A stretch of 41,647 nt of DNA from assembly GCF_001050015.1 (NCBI RefSeq), contig NZ_CVTB01000267.1:1-41647 (forward strand), in the 5' to 3' direction. The notes beneath the pieces were generated by a model. The model worked only from the letters and a program-made list of their open reading frames with translations. It was not told the origin of the DNA and did not search any database. Source of the DNA: Mycolicibacterium malmesburyense. Lineage in GTDB: Bacteria; Actinomycetota; Actinomycetes; Mycobacteriales; Mycobacteriaceae. The translations under genes and the position numbers were made by a program. Shown here in pieces: positions 24,062 to 32,577 of this stretch (positions within the stretch are counted from its first letter, which is position 1; each line of letters begins with the position of its first letter).

Positions 24062-25666
24062 ATGACTGCGGAGAACCAGGTCACGCCGACCGACGTCGAC
24101 AAGGCACTGCTCGGCAGCGCGACGTACCGAAGCCTGGGCGAACAGAAGCTCTCGCCGCGGGAGGAAAGTTTCGAGAAGGGCCGGCGCACGATCGGCCTGT
24201 TCCTCGCCCCGCTGCTGACCGTCGTCTTCCTCGTCATACCGCTCGACATTCCGCGCGAACAACAGGTGCTCGGCGCGGTCCTGCTCGGCGTGATCGCGCT
24301 GTGGATCAGCGAGGCGGTGCCGATCCCGATCGGCGGCCTGCTCGGCGTCGCGGTCGCGGTGTTCCTCGGCGTCGCCCCGGTCGACGACGTGCTCGGGCCG
24401 TTCGGGTCGTCGACGGTCTTCACGTTCATCGGCGCCTTCATCCTCGCGCAGGCGATGCTCAAACACGGTGTGGCGCGGCGCTTCGCCTTCCGCATCCTGG
24501 CCCTGCCGCGGGCCGGCCGCTCGACCACCGGCGTCATCATCGCGTTCGGCGCGATCACCTGTCTGCTGTCGGCGTTCGTCTCGAACACCGCGACGGTGGC
24601 CATGCTGTTGCCGACGGCGATCGGCATCCTGTCCGTCATCGCCAAGCTGCTGCAGCAGCGCGGCGACGTCGAGGCCGATTTCGACCCGCGACGGCTGCGG
24701 GTGGGTGTCGCGCTCATGCTCATGCTCGCCTACGGCGCCAGCGTCGGCGGCCTGCTCACCCCGGTCGGCAGCCCGCCGAACCTCATCGGGCGCGGCTTGA
24801 TCGAAGAGGCCACCGGCGAGCGGATCAGCTTCGGACAGTGGATGGTGATGGCCGTCCCCATCTGCCTCGTGATGTTCCTCCTGCTGGCGTTGATCCTCCT
24901 GCGACTCAACAGACCCGAGATCAAACACATCGAAGGCGTGACCGAATACGTCGCCTCCGAGCGCGAGAAGCTGGGTTCGCTGTCGCGGGCGGAGAAGAAC
25001 ACGCTGATCGCCTTCGCCATCACGGTCACGCTGTGGATCCTGCCCGGCGTGGTCGCGCTGATCGCCGGCACCAAGTCCAACGCCTACGAGTTCGTCAGCG
25101 ACCGCCTCGACGAAGGTGTGGTCGCGGTGTTCGGTGCGTCGTTGTTGTTCCTGCTGCCCACCGACTGGCAGAACAGAGAGTTCACCCTGCGCTGGAAAGA
25201 CGCCTCCGAAATCGACTGGGGCACAATCATCCTGTTCGGCACCGGCATCATCTTCGGCTCGCTGATCTCGTCGACCGGGCTGGCCGAGACCATCGGCACC
25301 TCCGTCGACGACGCGCTCGGCCTGACGAGCAGCGTCGCGATCACGATCTTTGCGGTGCTGCTGGCGATCGTCGTCTCCGAGACCACCAGCAACACCGCAT
25401 CCGCCGCGGTCGTGGTGCCGATCGTGATCCCCGTCGCGGTGGCCGCGGGCATCAACCCGTTCGTGCCCGCGCTGGCGGCGACGTTCGCGGCGTCGTTCGG
25501 GTTCATGCTGCCGGTGTCCACGCCGCAGAACGCGATCGTTTACGGTTCGGGCGTCGTGCCGATCACGAAGATGATCCGCTCCGGCGTCGCATTCGACATC
25601 GCGGGCGCTATCCTCATCATCATTCTGCTGCCGTTGATGATCAGCCTCTTGGGATTGGGTACATGA
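24062..25666 (+). CDS. DASS/SLC13-family Na+-dicarboxylate symporter
   Basis: 534 residues with about 11-12 hydrophobic helices. The two family signature loops are present: VSNTATVAMLLPTAIG (~178-193) and ETTSNTASAAVVVPIV (~440-455), each with the SNT substrate and sodium-binding triad; SPPNLIGRG after the first repeat also fits. A hydrophilic N-terminus of ~45 residues precedes the first helix. The protein should import di- or tricarboxylates such as malate, succinate or tartrate with sodium. The next gene, a tartrate/malate-type dehydrogenase, overlaps it by four bases (ATGA), pointing to a shared substrate. ATG 24062 is preferred over GTG 24059 because GGAG lies 6 bases before it. Confidence 0.9.
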   Translation: MTAENQVTPTDVDKALLGSATYRSLGEQKLSPREESFEKGRRTIGLFLAPLLTVVFLVIPLDIPREQQVLGAVLLGVIALWISEAVPIPIGGLLGVAVAVFLGVAPVDDVLGPFGSSTVFTFIGAFILAQAMLKHGVARRFAFRILALPRAGRSTTGVIIAFGAITCLLSAFVSNTATVAMLLPTAIGILSVIAKLLQQRGDVEADFDPRRLRVGVALMLMLAYGASVGGLLTPVGSPPNLIGRGLIEEATGERISFGQWMVMAVPICLVMFLLLALILLRLNRPEIKHIEGVTEYVASEREKLGSLSRAEKNTLIAFAITVTLWILPGVVALIAGTKSNAYEFVSDRLDEGVVAVFGASLLFLLPTDWQNREFTLRWKDASEIDWGTIILFGTGIIFGSLISSTGLAETIGTSVDDALGLTSSVAITIFAVLLAIVVSETTSNTASAAVVVPIVIPVAVAAGINPFVPALAATFAASFGFMLPVSTPQNAIVYGSGVVPITKMIRSGVAFDIAGAILIIILLPLMISLLGLGT

Positions 25667-26709
25667 CCGAAATCGCCGTCATTCCCGGCGACGGGATCGG
25701 CACCGAGGTGATCGCGTCCGCGCGCGCGGTCCTCGACGCCGTGGCCCGCAAGCACGAAATCGCGTTGTCCTACACGGAGTTCGACTGGTCATGCCAGCGC
25801 TACGCCGACGAGGGCGCGATGATGCCGGCCGACGGCATCGACACGCTGAGCGGCTTCGACGCCATCCTGCTGGGTGCGGTCGGATGGCCGGGCGTCCCCG
25901 ACCACGTCTCGCTGTGGGGTCTGCTCATCCCGATCCGCCGCGCGTTCCGCCAATACGTGAACATGCGGCCGATCCGCGTCTTCGACGGTGTCGAAAGCCC
26001 GCTGCGCACGGCCGACGACGTCGACTTCGTCGTCGTGCGTGAGAACGTCGAGGGTGAGTACAGCGAGATCGGCGGGCGGCTCAACCGCGGCTTCCCCGAT
26101 GAAATGGCCGTCCAGGAATCCGTTTTCACCAAGAACGGGGTCGGCCGCATCGCGGACTTCGCGTTCGAACTCGCCCGCACCCGCCGCCACTACGTGACGT
26201 CGGCGACCAAGTCGAACGGCATCGTGCACACGTTGCCCTTCTGGGACGAGGTGGTCGCCGAGCGGGCGTCACACTACCCCGACGTCCGGCTCGACAGCGA
26301 GCACATCGACGCGCTGGCCGCGAAATTCGTCTTGCAGCCGCAGCGGTTCGACGTCGTCGTCGGCTCAAATTTGTTCGGCGACATCCTCAGTGACCTCGCC
26401 GCCGCGGTCGCGGGGTCGATCGGCATCGCCCCGTCGGCCAACCTCGACCCCACCAAGCAATACCCGTCGATGTTCGAACCCGTGCACGGGTCGGCGCCCG
26501 ACATCGCCGGCCAGGGCATCGCCAACCCGATCGGCGCAGTGTGGTCCGCGGCGCTGATGCTCGAGCACCTCGGACACCCACAAGCCGCCGGTGAGGTGAT
26601 GACCGCGATCGAGTCGACGCTGGCCGCACCCGAGACCCGGACCGGGGACCTCGGCGGTCGGGCGTCGACGGCGGAGGTGACCGACGCGCTCGTCGCACGG
26701 CTGACCTGA
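25663..26709 (+). CDS. Tartrate/D-malate dehydrogenase-type beta-decarboxylating dehydrogenase
   Basis: 348 residues of the isocitrate/isopropylmalate dehydrogenase family: VIPGDGIGTEV at the N-terminus, VRENVEGEYSEIGGR, TSATKSNGI with the catalytic Lys, GSNLFGDILSDLAAAVAGSIG and FEPVHGSAPDIAGQGIANP. The segments FDWSCQRYADEGAMMP and LGAVGWPGVPDHVSLWG are characteristic of tartrate dehydrogenase (TtuC) and D-malate dehydrogenase (DmlA) rather than LeuB. The enzyme is NAD-dependent with Mn/Mg and oxidises a 2-hydroxy dicarboxylate, with decarboxylation for malate. Coupling to the DASS transporter suggests uptake and use of tartrate or D-malate. Which substrate is used cannot be told from sequence. 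Confidence 0.88.
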   Translation: MTEIAVIPGDGIGTEVIASARAVLDAVARKHEIALSYTEFDWSCQRYADEGAMMPADGIDTLSGFDAILLGAVGWPGVPDHVSLWGLLIPIRRAFRQYVNMRPIRVFDGVESPLRTADDVDFVVVRENVEGEYSEIGGRLNRGFPDEMAVQESVFTKNGVGRIADFAFELARTRRHYVTSATKSNGIVHTLPFWDEVVAERASHYPDVRLDSEHIDALAAKFVLQPQRFDVVVGSNLFGDILSDLAAAVAGSIGIAPSANLDPTKQYPSMFEPVHGSAPDIAGQGIANPIGAVWSAALMLEHLGHPQAAGEVMTAIESTLAAPETRTGDLGGRASTAEVTDALVARLT

Positions 26710-26973
26710 CGCCGAGCGTCGCGGCTCACACTGACGCCGAAGTGACCAGTTGGCCGACCTGCAGGACGCGAGACCGATCATGGGTGCTCATGCCGTCCGA
26801 CGCTAAGGACGTGCGGGCTGCTCGTCCATAGAAAAGCGTGCCTCTTCCGGGTAGCGGGTACGACAGTGCGCAACCAGCACGACCGCGGTGGCCGAGAGTG
26901 CGTTTCCTGCACCGGAATCCGCGACACGCGTGTTTGCCTGACGACGCCGTCAGTTTCACGTACGGTGGGAGCC

Positions 26974-27420
26974 GTGGCCGAACTCGACCGCAGCCGCGTC
27001 ATCGCGGCCACTCCGACGCAGATCTGGGATGTCCTCGCCGATTTCGGTGCGATCGCCTCGTGGCTGGACGTCGACCACTCCTGCATCCTGACGCACGGAC
27101 CGGACGGCGGGATGGTCGGCACCGCGCGACGCGTGCAGATGGGCCGCACCACGTTGGTCGAAACCGTCACCGAATGCGACGCCCAGTACGTCCTGGCGTA
27201 TGAGATCGAGGGGCTCCCCAAGGTCCTGGGTCAGGTCAGCAACCGCTGGACCCTGGAGCCGACCAGCGGCGGCGAGACCGTCGTGACTGTCACCAGCACC
27301 GTCCGCAAGGGGCGGGGCAGAACGCAGCAACTCGTCGAACGCCTGGCGTGCCAGGCGTTGGCCCGCGGATCCGACAAGATGCTCGCCGCGCTCGCGGCAC
27401 GATTGGAGAACACCTCATGA
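26974..27420 (+). CDS. SRPBCC-superfamily (polyketide cyclase/START-like) protein
   Basis: 148 residues from GTG with GGTGGGAG upstream; a longer open frame lacks a good site. The start RVIAATPTQIWDVLADFGAIASWLD and the later VLGQVSNRWTLEPTSGGETVVTVTSTV are typical of SRPBCC helix-grip proteins, which bind hydrophobic ligands in a deep pocket. The ligand is unknown. The stop overlaps the sulfatase start (ATGA), so the two are coupled and may act on related lipophilic or sulfated compounds. The 264 bases upstream hold no gene that I can support. Confidence 0.83.
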   Translation: MAELDRSRVIAATPTQIWDVLADFGAIASWLDVDHSCILTHGPDGGMVGTARRVQMGRTTLVETVTECDAQYVLAYEIEGLPKVLGQVSNRWTLEPTSGGETVVTVTSTVRKGRGRTQQLVERLACQALARGSDKMLAALAARLENTS

Positions 27421-29210
27421 CGGACCGTCCCGACATCATCATCGTGATGACCGACGAGGAACGGGCGGTGCCGCCGTACGAGGCACCCGAGATCCTCGCT
27501 TGGCGCCGAGACACGCTCACCGGCCGCAAGTGGTTCGAGGAACACGGCGTGAGCTTCCAGCGGCACTACACGGGCTCGCTGGCCTGCGTGCCCAGTCGCC
27601 CGACCATCTTCACCGGCCAGTACCCCGACCTGCACGGCGTCACCCAAACCGACGGCATCGGCAAGTCCGCCGACGACTCGCGCATGCGCTGGCTGCGGCC
27701 CAACGAGGTGCCCACGCTCGGCAACTGGTTCCGCGCCGCCGGATACGACACGCACTACGACGGCAAGTGGCACATCTCGCACGCCGACCTGACCGACCCG
27801 TCCACGGGTGAGCCGCTGGCCACCAACGACGACGACGGCGTGGTCGATCCGAAGGCAGTGCAGCGTTACCTCGACGCTGATCCGCTTGCCTCGTACGGGT
27901 TTTCGGGCTGGGTGGGCCCGGAACCGCACGGGGCCCCGCTGGCCAACGCGGGAATCCGACGCGACCCGCTGATCGCCGACCGGGTGGTGGCGTGGCTGAG
28001 GAATCGCTACGACCGGCGCCGCGCGGGCGACGTCGAGGCGATGCGGCCGTTCCTGCTGGTGGCGAGCTTCGTCAACCCGCACGACATCGTGCTGTTCCCG
28101 GCGTGGCAGCGGCGCAGTCCAGTGCACCCGTCGCCACTGGACCCGCCGCCGGTGCCGCCGGCACCGACCGCCGACGAGGACCTGTCCACCAAACCCGCCG
28201 CGCAGATCGCGTTCCGCGAGGCCTACTACTCGGGATACGGCCCGGCGCCCGCCATCGACCGCACCTACACCCGCCAGGCGCAGGGGTACCGCGACCTGTA
28301 CTACCGGCTGCACGCCGAGGTCGACGCCCCGATCGACCGCGTGCGGCGCGCGGTGACCGAGGGTGGTTCGGAGAACGCGGTGCTGGTGCGCACCTCCGAT
28401 CACGGCGATCTGCTCGGCGCGCACGGCGGCCTGCACCAGAAGTGGTTCAACCTCTACGACGAGGCGACGCGGGTGCCGTTCGTGGTGGCGCGGATCGGCG
28501 CCCAGGCCACCGAACCGCGGACGGTGACGGCGCCGACGTCGCACGTGGACATCGTGCCGACGCTGCTGGGCGCGGCGGGTGTCGACGTCGAGGCCGCGGC
28601 GGCAAAGCTCGCCGAGACCTTCTCCGAGGTGCACGAACTGCCGGGCCGCAACCTGATGGCGGTGGTCGACGGCGCCCCGGCCGACGATTCGCGCGCGGTG
28701 TACCTGATGACGCGCGACAATGTACTCGAGGGCGACACGGGCGCCTCAGGCCTGGCGCGCAAGCTGAAGCGAGGAACGAATCCTCCTGCGCCCCTGCGTA
28801 TTCGGATACCGGCGCACGTCGCCTCGAATTTCGAGGGCCTGGTGGTGCGCGTCGACGAGGCCGGCGGCCAGGGACACCTGTGGAAGCTGGTGCGCACGTT
28901 CGACGATCCGGCGACCTGGACCGAGCCCGGGGTGCGCCACCTCGCGGCCAACGGCATCGGCGGCGAGGCCTATCGGACGAGCCCGCTCGACGACCAGTGG
29001 GAGCTGTACGACCTGACCGACGACCCGACCGAAACCGGCAACCGCTGGACCGACCCGGACCTACACGACCTGCGCCAGTATCTGAGGACGCAGCTCAAGC
29101 AGGCTCGTGCGACGTCGGTGCCCGAGCGCAACAACCCGTGGCCGTACGTGTCGCTGCGGAGACCCACCAAGCGCCCGAGTCTGTTGGGCCGAGCTCTCGG
29201 CCGCGACTGA
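27417..29210 (+). CDS. Type I (formylglycine-dependent) sulfatase
   Basis: 597 residues. The sulfatase signature [14 protein letters not shown] places Cys57 in C-x-P-x-R, the residue converted to formylglycine by FGE. Other active-site elements follow: MTDEE near residue 11 (metal ligands, with Glu where Asp is more usual), DGKWH (Lys117, His119), [13 protein letters not shown] (Asp328, His329) and [13 protein letters not shown] (Lys342). The protein would hydrolyse an organic sulfate ester; the substrate is unknown. No signal peptide is evident, so it is probably cytosolic. An FGE homologue lies in the same window at 40713. It overlaps the SRPBCC gene by four bases, and 146 bases separate it from the acyl ligase. 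Confidence 0.9.
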   Translation: MTDRPDIIIVMTDEERAVPPYEAPEILAWRRDTLTGRKWFEEHGVSFQRHYTGSLACVPSRPTIFTGQYPDLHGVTQTDGIGKSADDSRMRWLRPNEVPTLGNWFRAAGYDTHYDGKWHISHADLTDPSTGEPLATNDDDGVVDPKAVQRYLDADPLASYGFSGWVGPEPHGAPLANAGIRRDPLIADRVVAWLRNRYDRRRAGDVEAMRPFLLVASFVNPHDIVLFPAWQRRSPVHPSPLDPPPVPPAPTADEDLSTKPAAQIAFREAYYSGYGPAPAIDRTYTRQAQGYRDLYYRLHAEVDAPIDRVRRAVTEGGSENAVLVRTSDHGDLLGAHGGLHQKWFNLYDEATRVPFVVARIGAQATEPRTVTAPTSHVDIVPTLLGAAGVDVEAAAAKLAETFSEVHELPGRNLMAVVDGAPADDSRAVYLMTRDNVLEGDTGASGLARKLKRGTNPPAPLRIRIPAHVASNFEGLVVRVDEAGGQGHLWKLVRTFDDPATWTEPGVRHLAANGIGGEAYRTSPLDDQWELYDLTDDPTETGNRWTDPDLHDLRQYLRTQLKQARATSVPERNNPWPYVSLRRPTKRPSLLGRALGRD

Positions 29211-29356
29211 CGGTCGGCGTCGTCAGCGCGCATCCACCGTCTAGGCGCATCGGGTGTGTACAGTCGGCTTGCCTGACAAGCTCCGCCTGTCGCATCGAAA
29301 CGTGGCGACGGATCCATCCGACAACGGCGTCGTCACGCCGGGAGCTCGCGGATCGC

Positions 29357-30991
29357 ATGAGTCAATTCACCGAAACTATGTACCTAAACGCCCGGTGGAG
29401 CACCAGGGGGATGGTTACCGGTGAGCCAGTCGCACCGGTGCGGCAGACCTGGGCTGAAGTCAACGAGCGGGCACGCCGGATCGCGGGCGGGTTGGCCGCG
29501 GCGGGTATCGGCCACGGCGACGCGATCTCCATGCTGGCGGGCGCCCCGGTCGAGATCGCGCCGACCGCGCAGGGCACCTGGATGCGCGGCGCCAGCCTCA
29601 CCATGTTGCATCAACCGACGCCCCGCACCGATCTGCTGCGCTGGGCCGACGAGACCGCCGCCGTCATCAACATGATCTCCGCGAAGGCCGTTGTGATCAG
29701 CGATCCGTTCATGGCCGCCGCATCGGTGCTGGAGGGCCTGGGTCTGACCGTGCTGACCATCGAGTCGCTGCTGGCGAGCGATCCGATCGGCCCGGTCGAG
29801 ACCACCGACGACGACGTCGCGCTGATGCAGCTGACGTCGGGATCGACGGGGTCTCCCAAGGCCGTTCAGATCACGCACGCCAACATCGTCGCCAACGCCG
29901 AGGCCATGACCGTCGGATGCGAATTCGACATCGATAGCGACGTGATCGTGAGCTGGCTGCCCTGCTTCCACGACATGGGAATGACCGGCTACCTGACGGT
30001 GCCGATGTACTTCGGCGCCGAGCTCGTGAAGATCACGCCGATGGACTTCCTGAACGATACGTTGCTGTGGGCCAAGCTGATCACGAAATACAAGGGCACC
30101 ATGACCGCTGCGCCGAACTTCGCATACACGCTTTTCGCCAAGCGGCTTCGACGGCAGGCCTTGCCGGGCGAATACGACCTTTCGTCGCTGCGATGGGCGT
30201 TGTCGGGCGCCGAACAGGTGGACCCGGAGGATGTCGAGGAATTCTGCGAGGCCGGTGAACCGTTCGGCCTGCGCCCCGAAGCGATCGTTCCTGCCTACGG
30301 GATGGCCGAGACGACGGTGGCAGTGTCGTTCTCCGAATGCGGACGCGGCATGGCCGTCGACGAGGTCGACGCCGACCTGCTGGCGGTGTTGCACCGTGCG
30401 GTCCCGGCGAACAGGGGACGCACCCGGCGCCTGGTGAAGCTCGGCCCGCCTCTGGACGGTCTTGACGTGCGGGTGATCGACGAGGACGGCTCGGAGCTGC
30501 CGGCGCGCGGAGTCGGCGTCCTCGAGGTGCGCGGCGATCCCGTGGCCAGGGGCTATACCACGGCGGCCGGCTTCATTCCGGCGCAGGACGAGCGCGGTTG
30601 GTACGACACCGGTGACCTGGGCTATCTCACCGAGGACGGCGAAATCGTGGTGTGCGGGCGACTGAAGGACGTCATCATCATGGCGGGCCGCAACGTCTAC
30701 CCAACCGACATCGAGCGCGCCGCCTCTCGAGTCGACGGGGTACGCCCCGGTTGCGCCGTCGCGGTACGGCTGGATGCCGGGTTGACTCGCGAAACGTTCG
30801 CGGTGGCCGTCGAATGCAAGGATTTCGAGGATGCCGACGAGGTACGCCGCGTCGAGCGACAGGTCACGCACGAGGTGTTCGCCGAGGTCGACGTGCGGCC
30901 GCGCAACGTGGCAGTGTTGGCCCCCGGCATGATCCCCAAGACGCCGTCGGGCAAGTTGCGGCGCACGCACGCGTTGTCACTCGTGACTTGA
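29357..30991 (+). CDS. Fatty-acyl-AMP ligase-like adenylating enzyme (FadD family)
   Basis: 544 residues of the ANL superfamily. Motifs: [19 protein letters not shown] (P-loop, ~157-174), [15 protein letters not shown] (~199-213), [14 protein letters not shown] (~251-264), [41 protein letters not shown] and the final [10 protein letters not shown] with catalytic Lys533. FHDMG and APNFAY are the landmarks of fatty-acyl-AMP ligases, which activate fatty acids for polyketide synthases rather than making acyl-CoA. No polyketide synthase gene is nearby, so the partner is unknown; acyl-CoA ligase activity cannot be excluded. ATG 29357 is chosen because similarity begins there; the frame is open far upstream, inside the sulfatase gene. 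Confidence 0.85.
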   Translation: MSQFTETMYLNARWSTRGMVTGEPVAPVRQTWAEVNERARRIAGGLAAAGIGHGDAISMLAGAPVEIAPTAQGTWMRGASLTMLHQPTPRTDLLRWADETAAVINMISAKAVVISDPFMAAASVLEGLGLTVLTIESLLASDPIGPVETTDDDVALMQLTSGSTGSPKAVQITHANIVANAEAMTVGCEFDIDSDVIVSWLPCFHDMGMTGYLTVPMYFGAELVKITPMDFLNDTLLWAKLITKYKGTMTAAPNFAYTLFAKRLRRQALPGEYDLSSLRWALSGAEQVDPEDVEEFCEAGEPFGLRPEAIVPAYGMAETTVAVSFSECGRGMAVDEVDADLLAVLHRAVPANRGRTRRLVKLGPPLDGLDVRVIDEDGSELPARGVGVLEVRGDPVARGYTTAAGFIPAQDERGWYDTGDLGYLTEDGEIVVCGRLKDVIIMAGRNVYPTDIERAASRVDGVRPGCAVAVRLDAGLTRETFAVAVECKDFEDADEVRRVERQVTHEVFAEVDVRPRNVAVLAPGMIPKTPSGKLRRTHALSLVT

Positions 30992-31068
30992 TTTGCGCGG
31001 CGCGGCGAGTACATCCGGGCGCACTGGCTGATCACGACGCCCAGACGGGCCACGGATCCGACGGAACG

Positions 31069-32178
31069 TCACACCCGCACTGACACCGGGATCAGCAGAC
31101 TCTTGGCGAGACGCAGGTAGGCCCCCGCCACGGCCTGCCATGCCATGTCCGGGGCGATGCGCCGCGCTTCGGCGGCCATCGCACCCGCGAGCCGGGGCTG
31201 GGTGACGATCCGGCGGAGCGTGGCCGCCAACCCAGCGGAGTCGTCGTGGTCGACGACCGCACCGGCGCCTCCGCTGAGCAGTTCGCTGGCGTGCGGAAAA
31301 GCAGTGGCGACGACGGGTCTTCCGTGCGCGATCGACTCGACGAGCACGCCGGAGGCGACCTGGTCGGTGGAGTCGTAGGGCAGTACGACCACTGAGGACT
31401 GCTGGAAGAGCGAAGCCAACATTGCCCCGTCGTAATAGCCGGGGTCGAAGGACACAGAGTCCGCGACGCCGCTGGTGTGCGCCTGTTCGATCCTGGCTTC
31501 CCGGTACGTGTCTCCCTCGACGGCCAAGGCAAGCGGATGTGTCGGGCCCGCGACGAGATACCGCGGCCGGCCGGGGACGTCCTTGAGCGAGGCCATCACC
31601 TCGATGACACGCTCTACACCGTCTCCGGGCGCCAACCAGCCCCAGGTCAAGATGGTGGGCCTGCTGGGGCGCTTCATGCGGATGGTGGCGGGAACGGTCG
31701 CACCGTGCGGAATGACGCAGACCTTGAGGCTGTCGACGTCCTGGACGCCGCACAGTCGTTGCCGCGCGGCGTCGGACATCACGACGACCTGTGCCGCCGA
31801 ACCCGCGATCGCCTTCAGCGTCGAACAGTGCTGCGCGCTCGCATCTTTCGGAACAGAGCCGACGATGACGATCGACGGGATCGACAACCCGTCGATGATG
31901 TCGACCACATCGTCGGTGCCGACACGGAAGTCGTGCTGCAGGATCGCGACATCGCCCTGGTCAAGCGACTGATCGCTCGAATAGGGACTGGCTTGATCCC
32001 CGACGACGCGGACGTCGACCCCCTGGGCGCTCAGCGCGCGGGACAGCCCCGCGGTGAACCGGGTCAGCGCGCAGAATTCCGGTGCAGGCGTGCCGAGGAT
32101 GCTGACACTCGGACACGATGAATTCCGTTGATGCTGAGAAGTATTCGAACGGAGTCCAAGCGTGGGCGATGCGTTCAA
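31069..32178 (-). CDS. GT4-type glycosyltransferase
   Basis: About 369 residues. The start is uncertain: TTG 32178 is the first option and no ATG or GTG is seen in the first ~45 codons, although the domain clearly begins at VSILGTPAPEFCALTRFT. The C-terminal half has the GT-B/GT4 pattern: LTWGWLAPGDGVERVIEVMA, RPRYLVAGPTHP, then FQQSSVVVLPYDSTDQVASGVLVESIAHGRPVVAT. The acceptor is unknown. It stands alone on the minus strand, tail-to-tail with the FadD gene (77-base gap), so no operon helps with substrate. A cytosolic enzyme acting on a lipid or nucleotide-sugar substrate is typical for the family. Confidence 0.82.
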   Translation of the reverse strand: MNASPTLGLRSNTSQHQRNSSCPSVSILGTPAPEFCALTRFTAGLSRALSAQGVDVRVVGDQASPYSSDQSLDQGDVAILQHDFRVGTDDVVDIIDGLSIPSIVIVGSVPKDASAQHCSTLKAIAGSAAQVVVMSDAARQRLCGVQDVDSLKVCVIPHGATVPATIRMKRPSRPTILTWGWLAPGDGVERVIEVMASLKDVPGRPRYLVAGPTHPLALAVEGDTYREARIEQAHTSGVADSVSFDPGYYDGAMLASLFQQSSVVVLPYDSTDQVASGVLVESIAHGRPVVATAFPHASELLSGGAGAVVDHDDSAGLAATLRRIVTQPRLAGAMAAEARRIAPDMAWQAVAGAYLRLAKSLLIPVSVRV

Positions 32179-32347
32179 GGCGGTCCCAACTGAAGATTGG
32201 TACCGGCTTGTCCGGCGTGAGCGGATTGCTCGGCGTAATCAGCGGAAGTCGGCTGACACGTTCCGGAATGGCTGGGCTCCCAACTCCTCGAGACTACACC
32301 CGGTGAATAGATCGACTTCGACGGATTATCGCGGAACCGTGGAGTAG
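32162..32347 (+). CDS. Candidate small ORF (61 residues)
   Basis: From GTG 32162 the plus strand is open for 61 residues (MGDAFKAVPTEDWYRLVRRE, then Arg-rich), with GGAG about 8 bases before the start. Third-position GC is ~64%, no better than background. It would overlap the TTG start of the divergent glycosyltransferase by 17 bases. It lies in the 216-base gap before the small basic protein. Not recognised; may be chance. Confidence 0.25.
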   Translation: MGDAFKAVPTEDWYRLVRRERIARRNQRKSADTFRNGWAPNSSRLHPVNRSTSTDYRGTVE

Positions 32348-32394
32348 GGTCATGGCATCGGGACCATCCAGGCCCCACAATCAAGGGGCCAGCT

Positions 32395-32532
32395 ATGTCT
32401 GACAAGTCTCCTCGGCAGTCGATGAGCAAGAAATCCGGCAAGTCTCTCAAGGAGAAACGGGCCGACAAGCACGCAAAGGCCGCCGCGAAGTCCGCTTCCG
32501 CCGATGCAGTAGGCGATCTCAGAAAGCGCTGA
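32395..32532 (+). CDS. Small lysine-rich protein (45 residues)
   Basis: Reads MSDKSPRQSMSKKSGKSLKE and continues KRADKHAKAAAKSAS, ending DLRKR. AAGGGG lies 6-7 bases upstream of the ATG. The composition (many Lys, Ser, Ala, no aromatic residue) suggests a disordered, nucleic-acid- or ribosome-associated protein. Short basic proteins with this MSDKSPRQSMSKKSGKS-like start recur in mycobacteria, from memory, with no known role. It stands alone between two minus-strand genes. Confidence 0.7.
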   Translation: MSDKSPRQSMSKKSGKSLKEKRADKHAKAAAKSASADAVGDLRKR

Positions 32533-32577
32533 GGCTACTCACTCGAACCGGACATCTCGGCTTACGGAGTACGGCGA

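Noticed and set aside
22973..24928. Long minus-strand frame opposite recD and the transporter
   Set aside because: Composition is Arg/Asp/His-rich shadow coding of high-GC genes. It crosses a repeat and matches no family.
26860..26930. Fragment GACAGTGCGCAA resembling the end of a type B repeat
   Set aside because: Only about 12 bases match, with no core or opposite arm.
27992..30991. Apparent 999-residue plus-strand frame spanning the sulfatase and acyl-ligase genes
   Set aside because: Only the part from 29357 matches a protein family. The upstream part is a shifted frame of the sulfatase, rich in Arg, Gly and Ala.
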